In this document: positions 44,960-55,615 of the stretch, piece by piece
How the letters are laid out: every line of letters starts with the position of its first letter
How positions within the stretch are numbered: the first letter of the stretch is position 1
Assembly (NCBI GenBank): GCA_003833135.1
Contig: QZLH01000036.1
Span: 101,733 to 165,732, forward strand
Direction of reading: 5' to 3'
Origin: Oehlia diaphana
Lineage: Eukaryota > Glomeromycota > Glomeromycetes > Glomerales > Glomeraceae
DNA length: 64,000 nucleotides
Notes under the pieces: generated by a model
What the model saw: the letters and a program-made list of their open reading frames with translations, nothing else
What the model was told of the DNA's origin: nothing
Database searches by the model: none
Position numbers and translations under genes: made by a program

Positions 44960-46721
44960 GGCGATCGCATACTACTTTAATCAATTTCCTAATCGAGTTG
45001 TGCTGTAATGAGCTTTGAAGGATAAACACCGTTACAAATAGAATGAAGTTACCTTGTTTTTATATGCGTACTTTTTGAATTATACAATTGGAATACAAAT
45101 TTAATAAACTGAATACATCCTTTATAAAAAATATCTGCGTTACCAAAATTGTAAATCATTTTGATAAGAATAATAATACTGGTCAAATTATGACCTTGTT
45201 ACATATTATGTATTGAAGTTTATGTATCATCTTTTGTATAGTGAAGAGTTAACATGTAGATGTGAAGATAAAATACGTTTGGATGTTCTTTAATTTATTT
45301 GATCACATGTAATACAGAATCACAGATCACATAATAATTGATAGAAAAGGACAAGTTAATATTTAATTACAGCACCATATAAATAATCATTATTTATTTA
45401 ATTTATTTATAATACTTTATTGCATTGCAAAAAGCATATAAATAAAATACGTGTAGTTTTAATTACTCTTATAAAGAAGCCGTCGCGGTGGTACGGTTAC
45501 GCCTTGATTTGCGCCAACCATTAGTATTTCCCCTTCGTGGGGTTATCTTAGAAAGGGTTCTCAGTCTTTCCAGAATCCAGACACATTATTAATTTTTTTG
45601 TAAGTTTTATTGAACTTTTACGTGCAGTAACTTAACAACAGTTACTTTAACCATTATAATTTATCAATTAATAGTTATTTTTTATTTTTCCATATTTTTT
45701 ACTTTTGTTAATATTTAATATTTTAATTTTCGGTTAAAAAGTATTTTTTAAATAACATACTTAAAAAAAAATTATTATTATCTTTATCTTTGAAAAACAA
45801 TTTCCGTCAGATACTACTATAAGCTTTCATTTCGGAGATTCAAAGACTACAATTCCGATGAGTAAAAGTTGGCTTAAAAAAAAAATTTTATTAATTGTAA
45901 ATAATGTAAACAATTATAATATTAATAAACCTAAATAAAACATTGTATAAATAAACTAATTTAAAGTATATAATAAATATGATAGTTATATATTAAATAC
46001 TTTTTCATTAATAAATAGAATATATATAAAATATTTTAAAATTTTAAATTTTTATATCATTTTTACATTTTTATTTTTATCCAATAGGAAAATTTTCTTT
46101 TTTTACCATGGTTTCAGGAATAATTGCTATGCCGTTACATATGATTTTGTGGTTTTTACAAATAAATAAATATATAAATAAATAAAATCTTGGCACAAAA
46201 AAAAAAACATTCTATTGATTCTAGAATATATAGAATACTTATTTTTAATATATTATACTTACGAATGATTTCGGTTATTCCGGTTATTATAAACGATATT
46301 ATTTTACTTATTCGTATTTTTTACTTTTTTTTTTTTATTTATTTTATAAAGATATGGATTTTCCATTCATATTTGATATTCACTGCGCCCAGAGAAATGT
46401 TTCATGGAATTCTTATGATCATCGAATTCATCGAATGTTCTTATTTATGTATGGAAAAAATTTTTTCATATAAGATCTTCATTTTGCTTATGAGAAATTT
46501 CCACCGAAATTCTCGGAGTGACTTTGAAGATTACTCCGATGACAAACAAATACACAGGAATCTTGATTCCGTTAATTAATACTAATTCACAAAATTTAAT
46601 TTGCCATAATAATATGATTAAGTAATACAAGTAAAAGCAAATAAAAAGCGTTAAATAACATACAAAATTTGTTTTATTAATGGTTTTATCATATGGTCCT
46701 TTTAAATTTAAAAGGATTTTT

Positions 46722-46794
<73 letters not shown>

Positions 46795-47225
46795 TTTTTT
46801 TTTTTTTTTTTTTGTGTTTACCTGATACAGTGTGTATTTAAGGGATTAATACTTTTGCCGATTTTTCTTTTCCTTTGATTTAATAAAATAATCCGACCAA
46901 ATATATTCTTATTTGAGTTCATTAAACTATTTTCATAAAAAAAAAAAAAAATCTTTCGATTTGAACATTCTTTTTTTTAAATAAAAGTAAACTTTCAAAA
47001 ATCCAAAAAAATAATCCATTTTCTAAACTTTTTTTACTAAAATGATACACAAACTAGAGCGCATGGTTCCTTTATTAAGAATTATAAAAATTTATATATT
47101 GTAAATTATAAATATATATTATATAATATATATATTTTATATATTTTATGAAGTATGATATATAAAATTTCAATAATAAAAAACTTTATAGTAACAGTTA
47201 ACTGCGCTAGTGATCTTCACCGATA
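44960..47225. other. intergenic sequence
   Basis: A GC-richer island at about 45477-45590 (GCCGTCGCGGTGGTACGGTT onward, with a CCCCTTCGTGGGG hairpin) stands out but was not identified; I checked it for a tRNA fold and found none. A very long T-run occupies 46722-46813. A 129-codon hydrophobic frame at 46190-46579 starts at a TTG and is not accepted. Confidence 0.5.
46722..46813. repeat. poly(T) tract of about 90 bases
   Basis: Almost pure T, broken by one G near 46794. Read on the minus strand it is a poly(A) tract, which could be a retroposon tail or a homopolymer expansion; assembly length here is unreliable. Confidence 0.8.
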
Positions 47226-47495
47226 AAAACATATATATAGGTCCATATTTAACAATTCAACAAACAACAATTTTTACTCTTTTTTTTTTTTTAACAAATA
47301 TATTATATTGTATTTAATAACTATCGTGTAAAAAAAATTTACACCCTCTATACAGTATACACTGTATATACATAAAATCAAATTGAGACATATAATCAAT
47401 AAATTTTTAAATTTTTTTAATATCTCTCTCTTTTTCATCTTTTTATTTGTCTTTTTTTCTTTTTTTCTTTTCAACTGATAAATCAAGTCGGGAAT

Positions 47496-48467
47496 ATGTA
47501 CCCAACTTATACGCAAATCCGTTCAAACATTGAAACCTTCCATGATGATAGAATTACACCTTATTCTGATGATATTGAACGAATGGAAAATTTGACGAAT
47601 TTAAATGTAAATGATTATAATATGACAGCATCCAAGGAACGGATTAACTTCAGTAACACTCAAGATTATAACGTACAAGCTCCAGATTATCAGCAATCTC
47701 ATTCATATATTAATGATTCTCATCTTAGAGCGAACCCCGCTTTAAACGTGAATGATTACAATGTGACAGCTTCCCAAGAACGGACCAGCTTCAGTGACAG
47801 TCGAGTTTATAATGTACAAACTCCAGTCTATCAGCGGCAGTCCCATTCATACATTGAAGATTCTCATCAGATCGGCAACGGAAATTACCGAGATTACAAT
47901 ATGCAAACTTCAGCCTATCGGCAATCTCAATCACTCCATTATAATACCGAAAAAGTGAACCCTACCTTAAACATGAATGATAATATTTCTATAAAACGTA
48001 ATTACCGGGATTATAACGTACAAACTCCATTATATCAGTACGCTAATAATCCTCATTTTAATAACAGAATGGATGACGCTTTAAATTTGAATGATTACAA
48101 TGCTATTACCGTTGAACAGACCAGCCATGATAATTACCAAGATTATACCGTACAAGATCCAACTCATCAAATGTTTCATGAGGATAATAGTCAACCTTAC
48201 TTTTTCAGTCCAACTAATGATGATTGCGTTTACAAAGTTGAATTTGAAGAGACACCATTAGATATTGTCATAAAAATGTTTAATGATTCATTAATTAACA
48301 AAGAAAATATGCAAATTAATGAAAATGAAATTATTTATTTTTACGCAAATAAATATACAAATAAATCTTATAAAATAACATGTAAATTAGTTTCTCCTTA
48401 CAGTACCATTACATCAGAACAAAAACAGAACCTATACCAATATCTTAATAATCGCTTAATAAATTAA
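47496..48467 (+). CDS. long divergent family member with internal repeats, 323 residues
   Basis: ATG at 47496 after a pyrimidine-rich leader (CTCTCTCTTTTTCATCTTTT). Residues about 30-225 hold about four degenerate repeats built on LNVNDYN and DYNVQTPxYQ phrases, rich in Asn, Tyr, Gln and Ser. The C-terminal 95 residues keep the family layout: YFFSPTNDDCVYKVEFEE (module 1, with Cys replaced by Glu/Phe), a linker with NENEI, then YFYANKYTNKSYKITCKLVS (module 2), and a final helix EQKQNLYQYLNNRLIN. The segment between Cys and the final helix is shorter than in other copies. It is the largest family member here, and its repeats show that the N-terminal part evolves by internal duplication. Function unknown. 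Confidence 0.75.
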   Translation: MYPTYTQIRSNIETFHDDRITPYSDDIERMENLTNLNVNDYNMTASKERINFSNTQDYNVQAPDYQQSHSYINDSHLRANPALNVNDYNVTASQERTSFSDSRVYNVQTPVYQRQSHSYIEDSHQIGNGNYRDYNMQTSAYRQSQSLHYNTEKVNPTLNMNDNISIKRNYRDYNVQTPLYQYANNPHFNNRMDDALNLNDYNAITVEQTSHDNYQDYTVQDPTHQMFHEDNSQPYFFSPTNDDCVYKVEFEETPLDIVIKMFNDSLINKENMQINENEIIYFYANKYTNKSYKITCKLVSPYSTITSEQKQNLYQYLNNRLIN

Positions 48468-48469
48468 TG

Positions 48470-49425
48470 CTAAATTTAGAAGATTTTCTTTTTTTTTTTC
48501 TTCGTCATTTCTCTAAGGAACAATTTTTTTTTTTATCGGTCAAATTTCCGATTTTAAAATCCGAGAAATTTGTTCGTATATGAATATGAAATACAGTAAT
48601 TATATAAAATAGATTTTCTTAAATGTATATTTTTTAATGTAACTATTATAAATATTAAATAAATATTAGAAGTGCAATTAATCGATAAATATAAATATAA
48701 ATAAAACATGTGATAAATTGGAAAAAAAAAAATTTTTATTTCCTTATTGAATTTCTTGAGAGAAACTTCTTTTACATTACAGCTGATCCTGAGTAATTAT
48801 TGATCAACGTAACGTGCATCGGATAAATTTCACCCGGCATTATTTTTATTATTTCGGTAAAGTACTCTTAAAATTTTCAAGGATCATAAATAAATTTAGT
48901 TAGGTTATTGACAAGAGTTCAATTTTTAACTAATTATTCTTTTGTTGCCTTACAATGAAAAAAATTGTATCGTCATCATTTTTTGTTGGCGTATATTATA
49001 ATTACAATTTATTACTAATTGTAAACTGATGATATCAACTTGTACAATATTTGCATCTAATGAAATATTAACGACATCCCAGATGACAGAAATAAAAGTG
49101 GGTAATAACTTCAGTCTACATAACCTATGTAAAGAAGCGGTAATCGTTCATTCTTTTATAACCGCCAAATGATTTTTGAATTTAATATAATATTATTTGT
49201 AAAGAAACATTAGACTTTTGAAACTCTATCAAAAATTAAAGAATTTATTTAATGTGGTATAATATATAGAATTTATAAAAAAACTTAAAGTAAGGAAATC
49301 TTAAGTTTAACAATACCTTCCCGTTAACTTCGACTAATATCACGTGACGCATCAATCTATCACGTGAATAACGTAAGTGTTCTAAAAAAATTAAAAAATT
49401 TTGTGTGGACAAATCCCTTTTTGAG
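48470..49425. other. intergenic sequence
   Basis: AT-rich 3' flank, then two CACGTG palindromes at 49341 and 49361. No gene seen. Confidence 0.5.
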
Positions 49426-49430
49426 TAGAG

Positions 49431-49745
49431 TGCTTATTTCTAATCATTTCCTCAATGTATAGCTAAGGCGAAAATGTGGGAGCTCTGCAAGTGCATCCTC
49501 CTCTCGACACGCTGCAGTTGGCCCCAAATACCAAAAAATACCTGATGTAGGTGGTCTGGGGTGAGTTTAGGGGTGGCCCTACTAAATCTCACTAAATCTC
49601 TATCGAAGCTGTATGGGATGAAACTCTGAGATCTATACACATATATTAGTCTTTTCGTATGTAACATACCTTCTGCTTCTATTTGTAATAGACTTAGTGT
49701 ACCACTCTTTAAGAAATAAAATAAAATAAAATAAATAAATAAAAT
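49431..49745 (+). mobile_element. 3' end of a probable non-LTR retroelement
   Basis: About 250 bp of clearly GC-richer sequence (GTGCATCCTCCTCTCGACAC near 49490) ends in TTGTAATAGACTTAGTGTAC, then CACTCTTTAAG and an AATAAAATAAAATAAATAAA-type tail. A short repeated AAATAA-type tail after a unique segment is typical of LINE or SINE 3' ends. Nothing upstream resembles reverse transcriptase, so it is a truncated copy or a SINE. Confidence 0.45.
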
Positions 49746-49749
49746 AAAT

Positions 49750-50020
49750 GTTTACTGAAATATTAAAAAAAAATGTAAAATTATTGTAACGGCAATAAGC
49801 GCATGAATTTTTTATTTTTCCACTGTTAAAAAATATTGAATTTTATTTAAAAACTCAGAAATAATAATAAAAACAATAAATAATAAAAACAATAGTAAAA
49901 AAAATAAATAATAAAAAAAATAAAACAAATCTAATATTAATAAAAAAAATTTCCATAAACATTTGTTCACTATTGTTGCTACAAATCGTGAGGTTCTTCA
50001 CAGTAAATATTTTAAAATTA
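49750..50020. other. AT-rich spacer
   Basis: Repeated AATAATAAAAACAATA words; no gene. Confidence 0.5.
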
Positions 50021-50023
50021 ATT

Positions 50024-50605
50024 TCACAAATTATTTTCGTCGATAAAATTATCTTCTTTTGGAGTCAAATAATCAAAAAGAAACTGTTTCAAATGAAACT
50101 CCAAATTTTCTTTGTGTCTATCGGAAAATTCTTGGTGTCGTTGTTTTTGTTGCTGTCGATGCTCATCTTGCTTTATTTCGATACCATAAATATTTAAATT
50201 TAAATACTGAAGAATAAATGAATGTGGAACCATTTCGCAGGTTATTTGGTAAATTCTTTTATCATTCGGTTGTTGAAAATAGAACACAAAAAGATCATTT
50301 GAAAAAAGATAATGAGATGAATATAAGCAATTATTTAATAATTGAGAAACAATTTCGTCAGAAGTTTTTTCTTTACAGACGACATGATAAATTTAAAAAT
50401 CGTTGCATGGTCTATAAAAGAATGAGAATTCTGACATAACAACATTTTCTTGATTAATACTAATTTTGTCATCATGTCGTTGAATAGAAGGAGATGTTAC
50501 ATGTGACATATTCTCATTCAATTCCTTAATAGTATCAACATTTGATAAAATATTGAAACTATCATCATCGTGAGAAGTAGGAGTTAAAGAACTTGAGTCA
50601 GTCAT
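50024..50605 (-). pseudogene. divergent family member interrupted by one stop codon
   Basis: From ATG 50605 to the stop at 50024 the minus strand is a single frame of 194 codons broken only by TAA at 50395-50393. Before it: a polar N-terminus and the start of module 1 (SFFYRPCNDF). After it, in the same frame: IYHVVCKEKTSDEIVSQLLN (rest of module 1), then FYFQQPNDKRIYQITCEMVP (module 2), a Gln/His-rich linker and a helix HKENLEFHLKQFLFDYL. The stop sits exactly where other copies have Cys after Phe (Asn-Glu/Asp-Phe-Cys). One nonsense change and otherwise good preservation suggest a very young pseudogene, a polymorphism, a sequencing error or stop readthrough. Module 2 here has PND like module 1, which supports the internal duplication. 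Confidence 0.7.
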
Positions 50606-51355
50606 TTTGCGTTTATAGTGTAAGTTGTTTGGAATATGTATTTATTTATCTGGATTTAATTTTATAGACGTTACTATGGGATGGTGGATATACTAGTTAA
50701 ATCAAATATACTGTATGTATAGTCTCATATAAAGTTTTTTATTTTCGTGATCAGCTTAAAATTAGTTTTTTCTAATAAACTTTCAATTAAATTTGATATT
50801 TTTTAAACTTTCACAACTTTGGATTCTTCTCCTCATTTTTCGCTCTGAATTCTGCAAAAACATTCTAAAACACCATCTCTTTCATGAAATAACTTGATTT
50901 TCTTAAAAAGAACTGTAATAAGCATATAGTAAGCTTTCTAACTGCTTCTTTATAGGAAATTTTTTTTTTTTTCTTGAGTAATTTCAAAAAAAGCATTCTA
51001 TTTTCAGTTTTTCCAAGTTATTGTGTATCTGTTCGTATTTCTAGTATTTCTTAAAAGTTAATATAACATGATTTCTCAAATTTTAAAGATTTCGAATTTT
51101 TTAATGCATGCTATCACAAAACAAGCCCGCCATTTGAAAGAATAAATACTGGCAATAAATAATTCAAATGTTAATACCCAAAATCTTACTCTGTATAATT
51201 TTCCTAACACTATTCCGAATTCGGTAATTAAAAACTAGTAAAATTATAAGGACTATATATATATTTGATTTATCACCCCAACGATCGGCTGCTGTAAATA
51301 GAACGTTAACATTGTGTAACAAATAATATTATCGCTCTTAAAAAATAATATATAC
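50606..51355. other. intergenic sequence
   Basis: AT-rich with no credible frame; a phrase near 50870-51200 (for example GATTTCGAATTTTTTAATGC) faintly resembles the interior of the TIR element at 34629, possibly a decayed copy. Confidence 0.4.
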
Positions 51356-51361
51356 ATATAA

Positions 51362-51955
51362 TATGTCTTCTATTAGAAATGAATTAGTTAATGATGCAAT
51401 TAATAAAGCATATTTATTAATGGATTATGATAAAAATGAGGAAGAACAATATGAATCTGTAAAACAAACCATTCTCAATGACGAATCACTTTCACATGAT
51501 GAAAAATTAGAAGCGATAAATATAATAAGTAAGAATTTTTGATGGATTTAAAATTCTTGATAATGAAGGGACAAAAATAAAATGTGAAAATATTCAAGAA
51601 TGTTTAGCTAAATCATACTGTGAGCATTGTGCCCGAAATTATTAAAAACACATTTTTCAAAATGGACTTCTTGAAATGAAAATATTGATAACTTGATTTA
51701 AAAATGTCAAACGGAAACGATTTCACTGGATAATATAATAGGATGGATATCATATAATAAATTAAAATTATTAAATATTTGACTAAATGTGGATAATATT
51801 GCCGGTACTATTCCTTACGATCCATTATAAAAAAGGTTTTAACTTATAAAAAGCTAATTTCGACTTATAAATTAGTTCAGGAATTTACAGAAAAATTTTT
51901 TTATATTTTTCATTGGCGTTGCCTTTTGAAAGAACAAGTGAAAGAATTGTAATAA
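51362..51955 (+). pseudogene. N-terminal part of a kinase-family gene, decayed
   Basis: An ATG at 51362 opens 59 codons (MSSIRNELVNDAINKAYLLM first), ending at a TGA (51539-51541) caused by a one-base slip in a T-run. Allowing for the slip, the frame goes on through a Cys-rich segment (ECLAKSYCEHCARNY), then, after another slip, through ENIDNLI and KCQTETISLDNIIGWISYNK with at least three stop codons where sense codons are expected. This order (MSxIRNEL start, Cys pairs, a WxSYNKL segment just before a kinase domain) is that of a very large protein-kinase family in Rhizophagus-type fungi, from memory. The kinase domain itself is absent. A terminal patch (about 51890-51950) may be a remnant of a later exon. 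Confidence 0.7.
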
Positions 51956-52334
51956 ATTAAATTATTATAATTGAATAAATAAAGATAATTTATGAATGAA
52001 ATGTGGTATGTTTGCATTATGTTCATTCACTCATATATCGCTATCATTCAATAAAAAACTTTAGTTATTTAACCAGAGAATCGTACTGCGATATAAATTC
52101 TTGTAATCAAAATTTCAAAAAATGTATAGTTCTCGTTAAAGGTTTTATAAGATAATAATATTTATTAAATAATGTTAAAAGATACAATGATTTAGTTATA
52201 TTATATATTTCTACCGCGACAGTAGTAACTTTTTTACTACCCATTATGTTAGAAATACAAATAAATAAATAAATAAATAAAGGATAAAGAATATTATGAA
52301 ACATGAAAAATTCTATTCATTGAATATTACGAAT

Positions 52335-52928
52335 TTATGGTTGAGAACGATTCAAATAAGCAAGAACTTGCTGAAGCTGATTTTGAATATCCGAATTAGT
52401 TGTAGACATAATAATAATAGTCGCTTGGGGAGAACTAATATTAATACCAAACGAATTAAGCGGAAGGAGATTAAATTGAGATGAATCACTAGGTTGATTT
52501 TGTTGCGAAGGTAAAACGTTATTGGACGTGGATTGTTGCTGATTGTTATAATGAGGAATATTGTTTGAAGCATGATGATTATTATCTGTAGAAATAGTAA
52601 CGTTATTGTTGGACATAGGTTGTTGATAATTGTGGTGACGATTATGATCAGGAGTAATAGTAACAGTGTTGTTGGGAATGCCGGGTTGATGAATATGTTG
52701 ATATTGTTGCTGATGATTATGATTAGGTGAAGCGACATTGGATTGCTGATATTGTTGATGAGAAACGGTGTTGTCCGACATGGATTGTTGATCAAAAATC
52801 GCATTATTAACATTGTAACTATATGTATAATTATCGTATGTATCGTATGCCTGCATAGCAGTTGTTTGCAAATTAGATTCGTGGACATTGTTACTAAAAT
52901 TATTTGGTGATGAATTATAAGTATTCAT
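52335..52928 (-). CDS. Gln/Asn/His-rich protein, 197 residues
   Basis: ATG at 52928. The whole chain is rich in Asn, Gln, Ser and His, with recurring phrases such as HNHQQQYQHIHQPG, NNTVTITPDHN and NNNVTISTDNN that point to internal repetition. The last 20 residues (NSDIQNQLQQVLAYLNRSQP) can form a short amphipathic helix. Composition is prion-like or activation-domain-like. It resembles the N-terminal parts of the repeated family but lacks the two modules, so it may be a truncated relative or an independent gene. A TATATATATAAAC box on the same strand lies about 75 bp upstream. The overlapping 178-codon frame is a shadow. Confidence 0.6.
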   Translation of the reverse strand: MNTYNSSPNNFSNNVHESNLQTTAMQAYDTYDNYTYSYNVNNAIFDQQSMSDNTVSHQQYQQSNVASPNHNHQQQYQHIHQPGIPNNTVTITPDHNRHHNYQQPMSNNNVTISTDNNHHASNNIPHYNNQQQSTSNNVLPSQQNQPSDSSQFNLLPLNSFGINISSPQATIIIMSTTNSDIQNQLQQVLAYLNRSQP

Positions 52929-54510
52929 GGTTTTCTTTTGACTATCGGGTTATATTGATATAAAATAAATGAGGTATCAATTTTTTCAGAACGAATTAGT
53001 TTATATATATAGTATATTATACAGTATGTATAATCAGGTAAAAATATGCTATTAAATTAAAATTTCCTTTTATCCTATTCAAAAAATCCTGGAAATATTA
53101 TCGCATTTCTAAATAAATATTATAGATAGAAAAATTGAGTACTTAATTTCGAAATTTAGATATAAGTTATGATCGATAAATCCGATAAAATATAAGTTCT
53201 TGATTTTATCGATATTCGATAAGTCCGATAAATATGTGATAAATACGGGAATAAGAATTTTTCATGAAATTTTTTTTTTTTCTGATTTTTCAATCTCTTT
53301 AGCAACCTTGCTATTTATATATTTTTTTTTCCTGCATTTAAGGTGATACAAAATTGAGTTATTTTTGGATAATGATAATTCCATTATTAGAAATATCACG
53401 GTGATAAAAAATTGGATTGTATATGATCCCTTCCAAATATAACATCAAATATAAATTAATTTACAGTATGATCGACATTGACACCGCCTGACTTTTTTTT
53501 CCCTCGCGGTGTATAAGGTATACAAGTTGATGATCTAATATCTGCGGGCTGGTCTGATTCTCATAGTTTCCTTTGACATATAATATTATATATAAAAAAA
53601 AAAAAACTTTTTCGGGTTATAGATAAAGGCGTTATCATAATGTTTAAATGAAAAAAACAAGGAATATAACTTGTTGATCATAGTGGATTTCCGGGAATAT
53701 TTTTAGAGCTTCCTGTGGTACTTTTATGTCATATTAATTTAACTATCAAATTATAGGTTTTGGATTTATTGATCATTTATTAAATTAAAAAAAATTTTTT
53801 TTTCAATCGCAATTTAATTATAACATAAATTTTTTTTTTTTTTGGTATAAAAAACCTTTCTTTATTAAAGTTTGATTTTTTAAATTTATAGAATTCATAT
53901 TTAAGTTTATGAGATCTTAAAAATTTTTACCTGAATTTTTAAAGTATAATATTAATATATTTAATAATGGTTGCCGAGTTAATCAAAATGTAGAAGTTGA
54001 TTTACGATTACTGCACCGTATTATGTTTTGCGCAACGTAAATTTATTACTTGGTAATCAAAGATGAAGTAGCGTACTTGTCGCTTCCCCACGAATATTAT
54101 ATTGCTTTAAATTGTAGCGTTTGCTGAAATCATCAACTTATCCATTTGATCCCTTAAATTTATCTTTACACAAGTAGGGTTAAAGCTTCTTCAATAATAG
54201 GAAAAGGTATCTTTCTTTCACGCCTTAAACGAGTCACTATCCACAGAAAGCTAATAATCTTTTGCTTTAAAATGTCACTTCCTTATCTTACACTACTATT
54301 TTCATTAGCTAAGTCTTTTTGTTTTAAAAAAATGTGTTGCTATTTTTTTTTAAACAAATTTCTTTTTTTTCTGCACAGCAGTAAGAAACTTTCTTTTTTG
54401 GGGGACCTCACCTTGACTTTTAGGGTCTTCAACTACGTCAAGTTTTTTTTTGGGTTTACTTTTTGCATTGATGTATGTAATATAAAACAAAAAGAACGAA
54501 ACATGAAATA
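52929..54510. other. intergenic sequence
   Basis: Short repeated words at 53150-53230 (GATAAATCCGATAAAATATA and GATAAGTCCGATAAATATGT) form a small direct repeat. Otherwise AT-rich. The 100-codon frame at 54272-54574 is Phe-rich and runs into the TIR element; not accepted. Confidence 0.5.
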
Positions 54511-54512
54511 TT

Positions 54513-55613
54513 GGGGTGGTCGGTCAACTAATAAAATCAAAACTATGTATGGTTATACAGAAAAATACTATTAATTGCTGACTCGCCACTCAGCGATATA
54601 ATTAATCTCATCGGAAATTTTTATATTAAATACTATTGCTTCTGAATGGTGTTTGCACAAGTTTGAAAACGTTTTGTTGTAATATAAATGCCCTAAAAAT
54701 ACATTAAAAAAAGGTGTTACACTACTTAGGTATGGTTTTATAAAACTGGTAAAACTAAAACATTGCAAAAAAAAAAAAAAAAAAAAAAAATTTTTTTTTT
54801 TTTTTTTTAAAAAAAAATTTATTTTCTTTCTTTTTAAAAAAAATTATTTTGTTAATCTAAGCAAGAATATACTGTATATTATATAATAGTACAAAAAAAC
54901 CTTGTAAATTTGCAAAATTCGCGAATAATTGGTTGTAAAGTTACCTAAAATATGAGCTGGAATGGTGACTTCCTCCAAAGTAAACTCTTTAAATTTTATA
55001 ACAAACGAAAAAAATTTATTGATTGGTAAAGTATGGTTACATTAAGCATGACTTATGTAGGACAAAATCAGAGTTGATCGATGTGCAAATAATAAATTTT
55101 ATCATGTGAAAAATTGATTTTGGCCAAAAAATGCATTTTATTAACCGACTTAAAATCCGATGGAATCTATTATGGGAGGCATTTTACCATTAAAAAATCC
55201 GAACCCTTAAAAATTCGATAACTTGCGTTTTATTAAGTTTTAAGTAGTGCGAAAAGTTCAATTGAATACATGAAAACCTATAGAACAATGAAATACCTTG
55301 CTTTTTGAAAATATTAAAAAATGTCTTTTTTTTTTTTATGAAAGAAGTTGTTCTGAAATAGATTTTTATTAATTTCGAAGTGAAATGAAACTTTTTTTTA
55401 AAAAATCGGCCTATTTTATTAAAAGGATAGTTACTTGGAATGTCCTTGTCGAAATTAGAGCGAAAATAATGAGAAGGATTTAAATTTATGAGAGCTTAAA
55501 AAATGTATCAATTTTAATAAAGTTTATTATAAGATAATGAAAAATCTATTAATAGCATTTATCTGTATAACTAACCATACATAGTTTTGATTTTATTAGT
55601 TGACCGACCACCC
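54513..55613. mobile_element. TIR element of about 1.1 kb, larger copy
   Basis: The left end GGGGTGGTCGGTCAACTAAT (then AAAATCAAAACTATGTATGG) and the complement of the right end are the same for over 60 bases apart from a 4-base insertion and a few changes. Such identity suggests a fairly recent arrival or TIR homogenisation. The interior carries a 65-codon minus-strand frame (54571-54768) and long homopolymers (54768-54835), but no recognisable transposase, so it is probably non-autonomous. No clear target duplication: flanks are ATATT on the left and TAATG on the right. Confidence 0.75.
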
Positions 55614-55615
55614 TA

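Noticed and set aside
45477..45590. Possible tRNA gene
   Set aside because: No acceptor stem pairing and no recognisable A- and B-box arrangement could be drawn.
46190..46579. 129-codon hydrophobic frame
   Set aside because: It starts at TTG rather than ATG and is dominated by Ile/Phe from T-rich DNA. A few more normal codons at its end lie partly in another frame, so at most a worn fragment.
46693..46878. Poly-phenylalanine frame
   Set aside because: Produced by the long T-run.
52352..52888. 178-codon Ile/Asn-rich minus-strand frame
   Set aside because: Shifted-frame shadow of the Gln/Asn/His-rich gene. The frame with an ATG near a TATA-like box and biased but structured composition is preferred.
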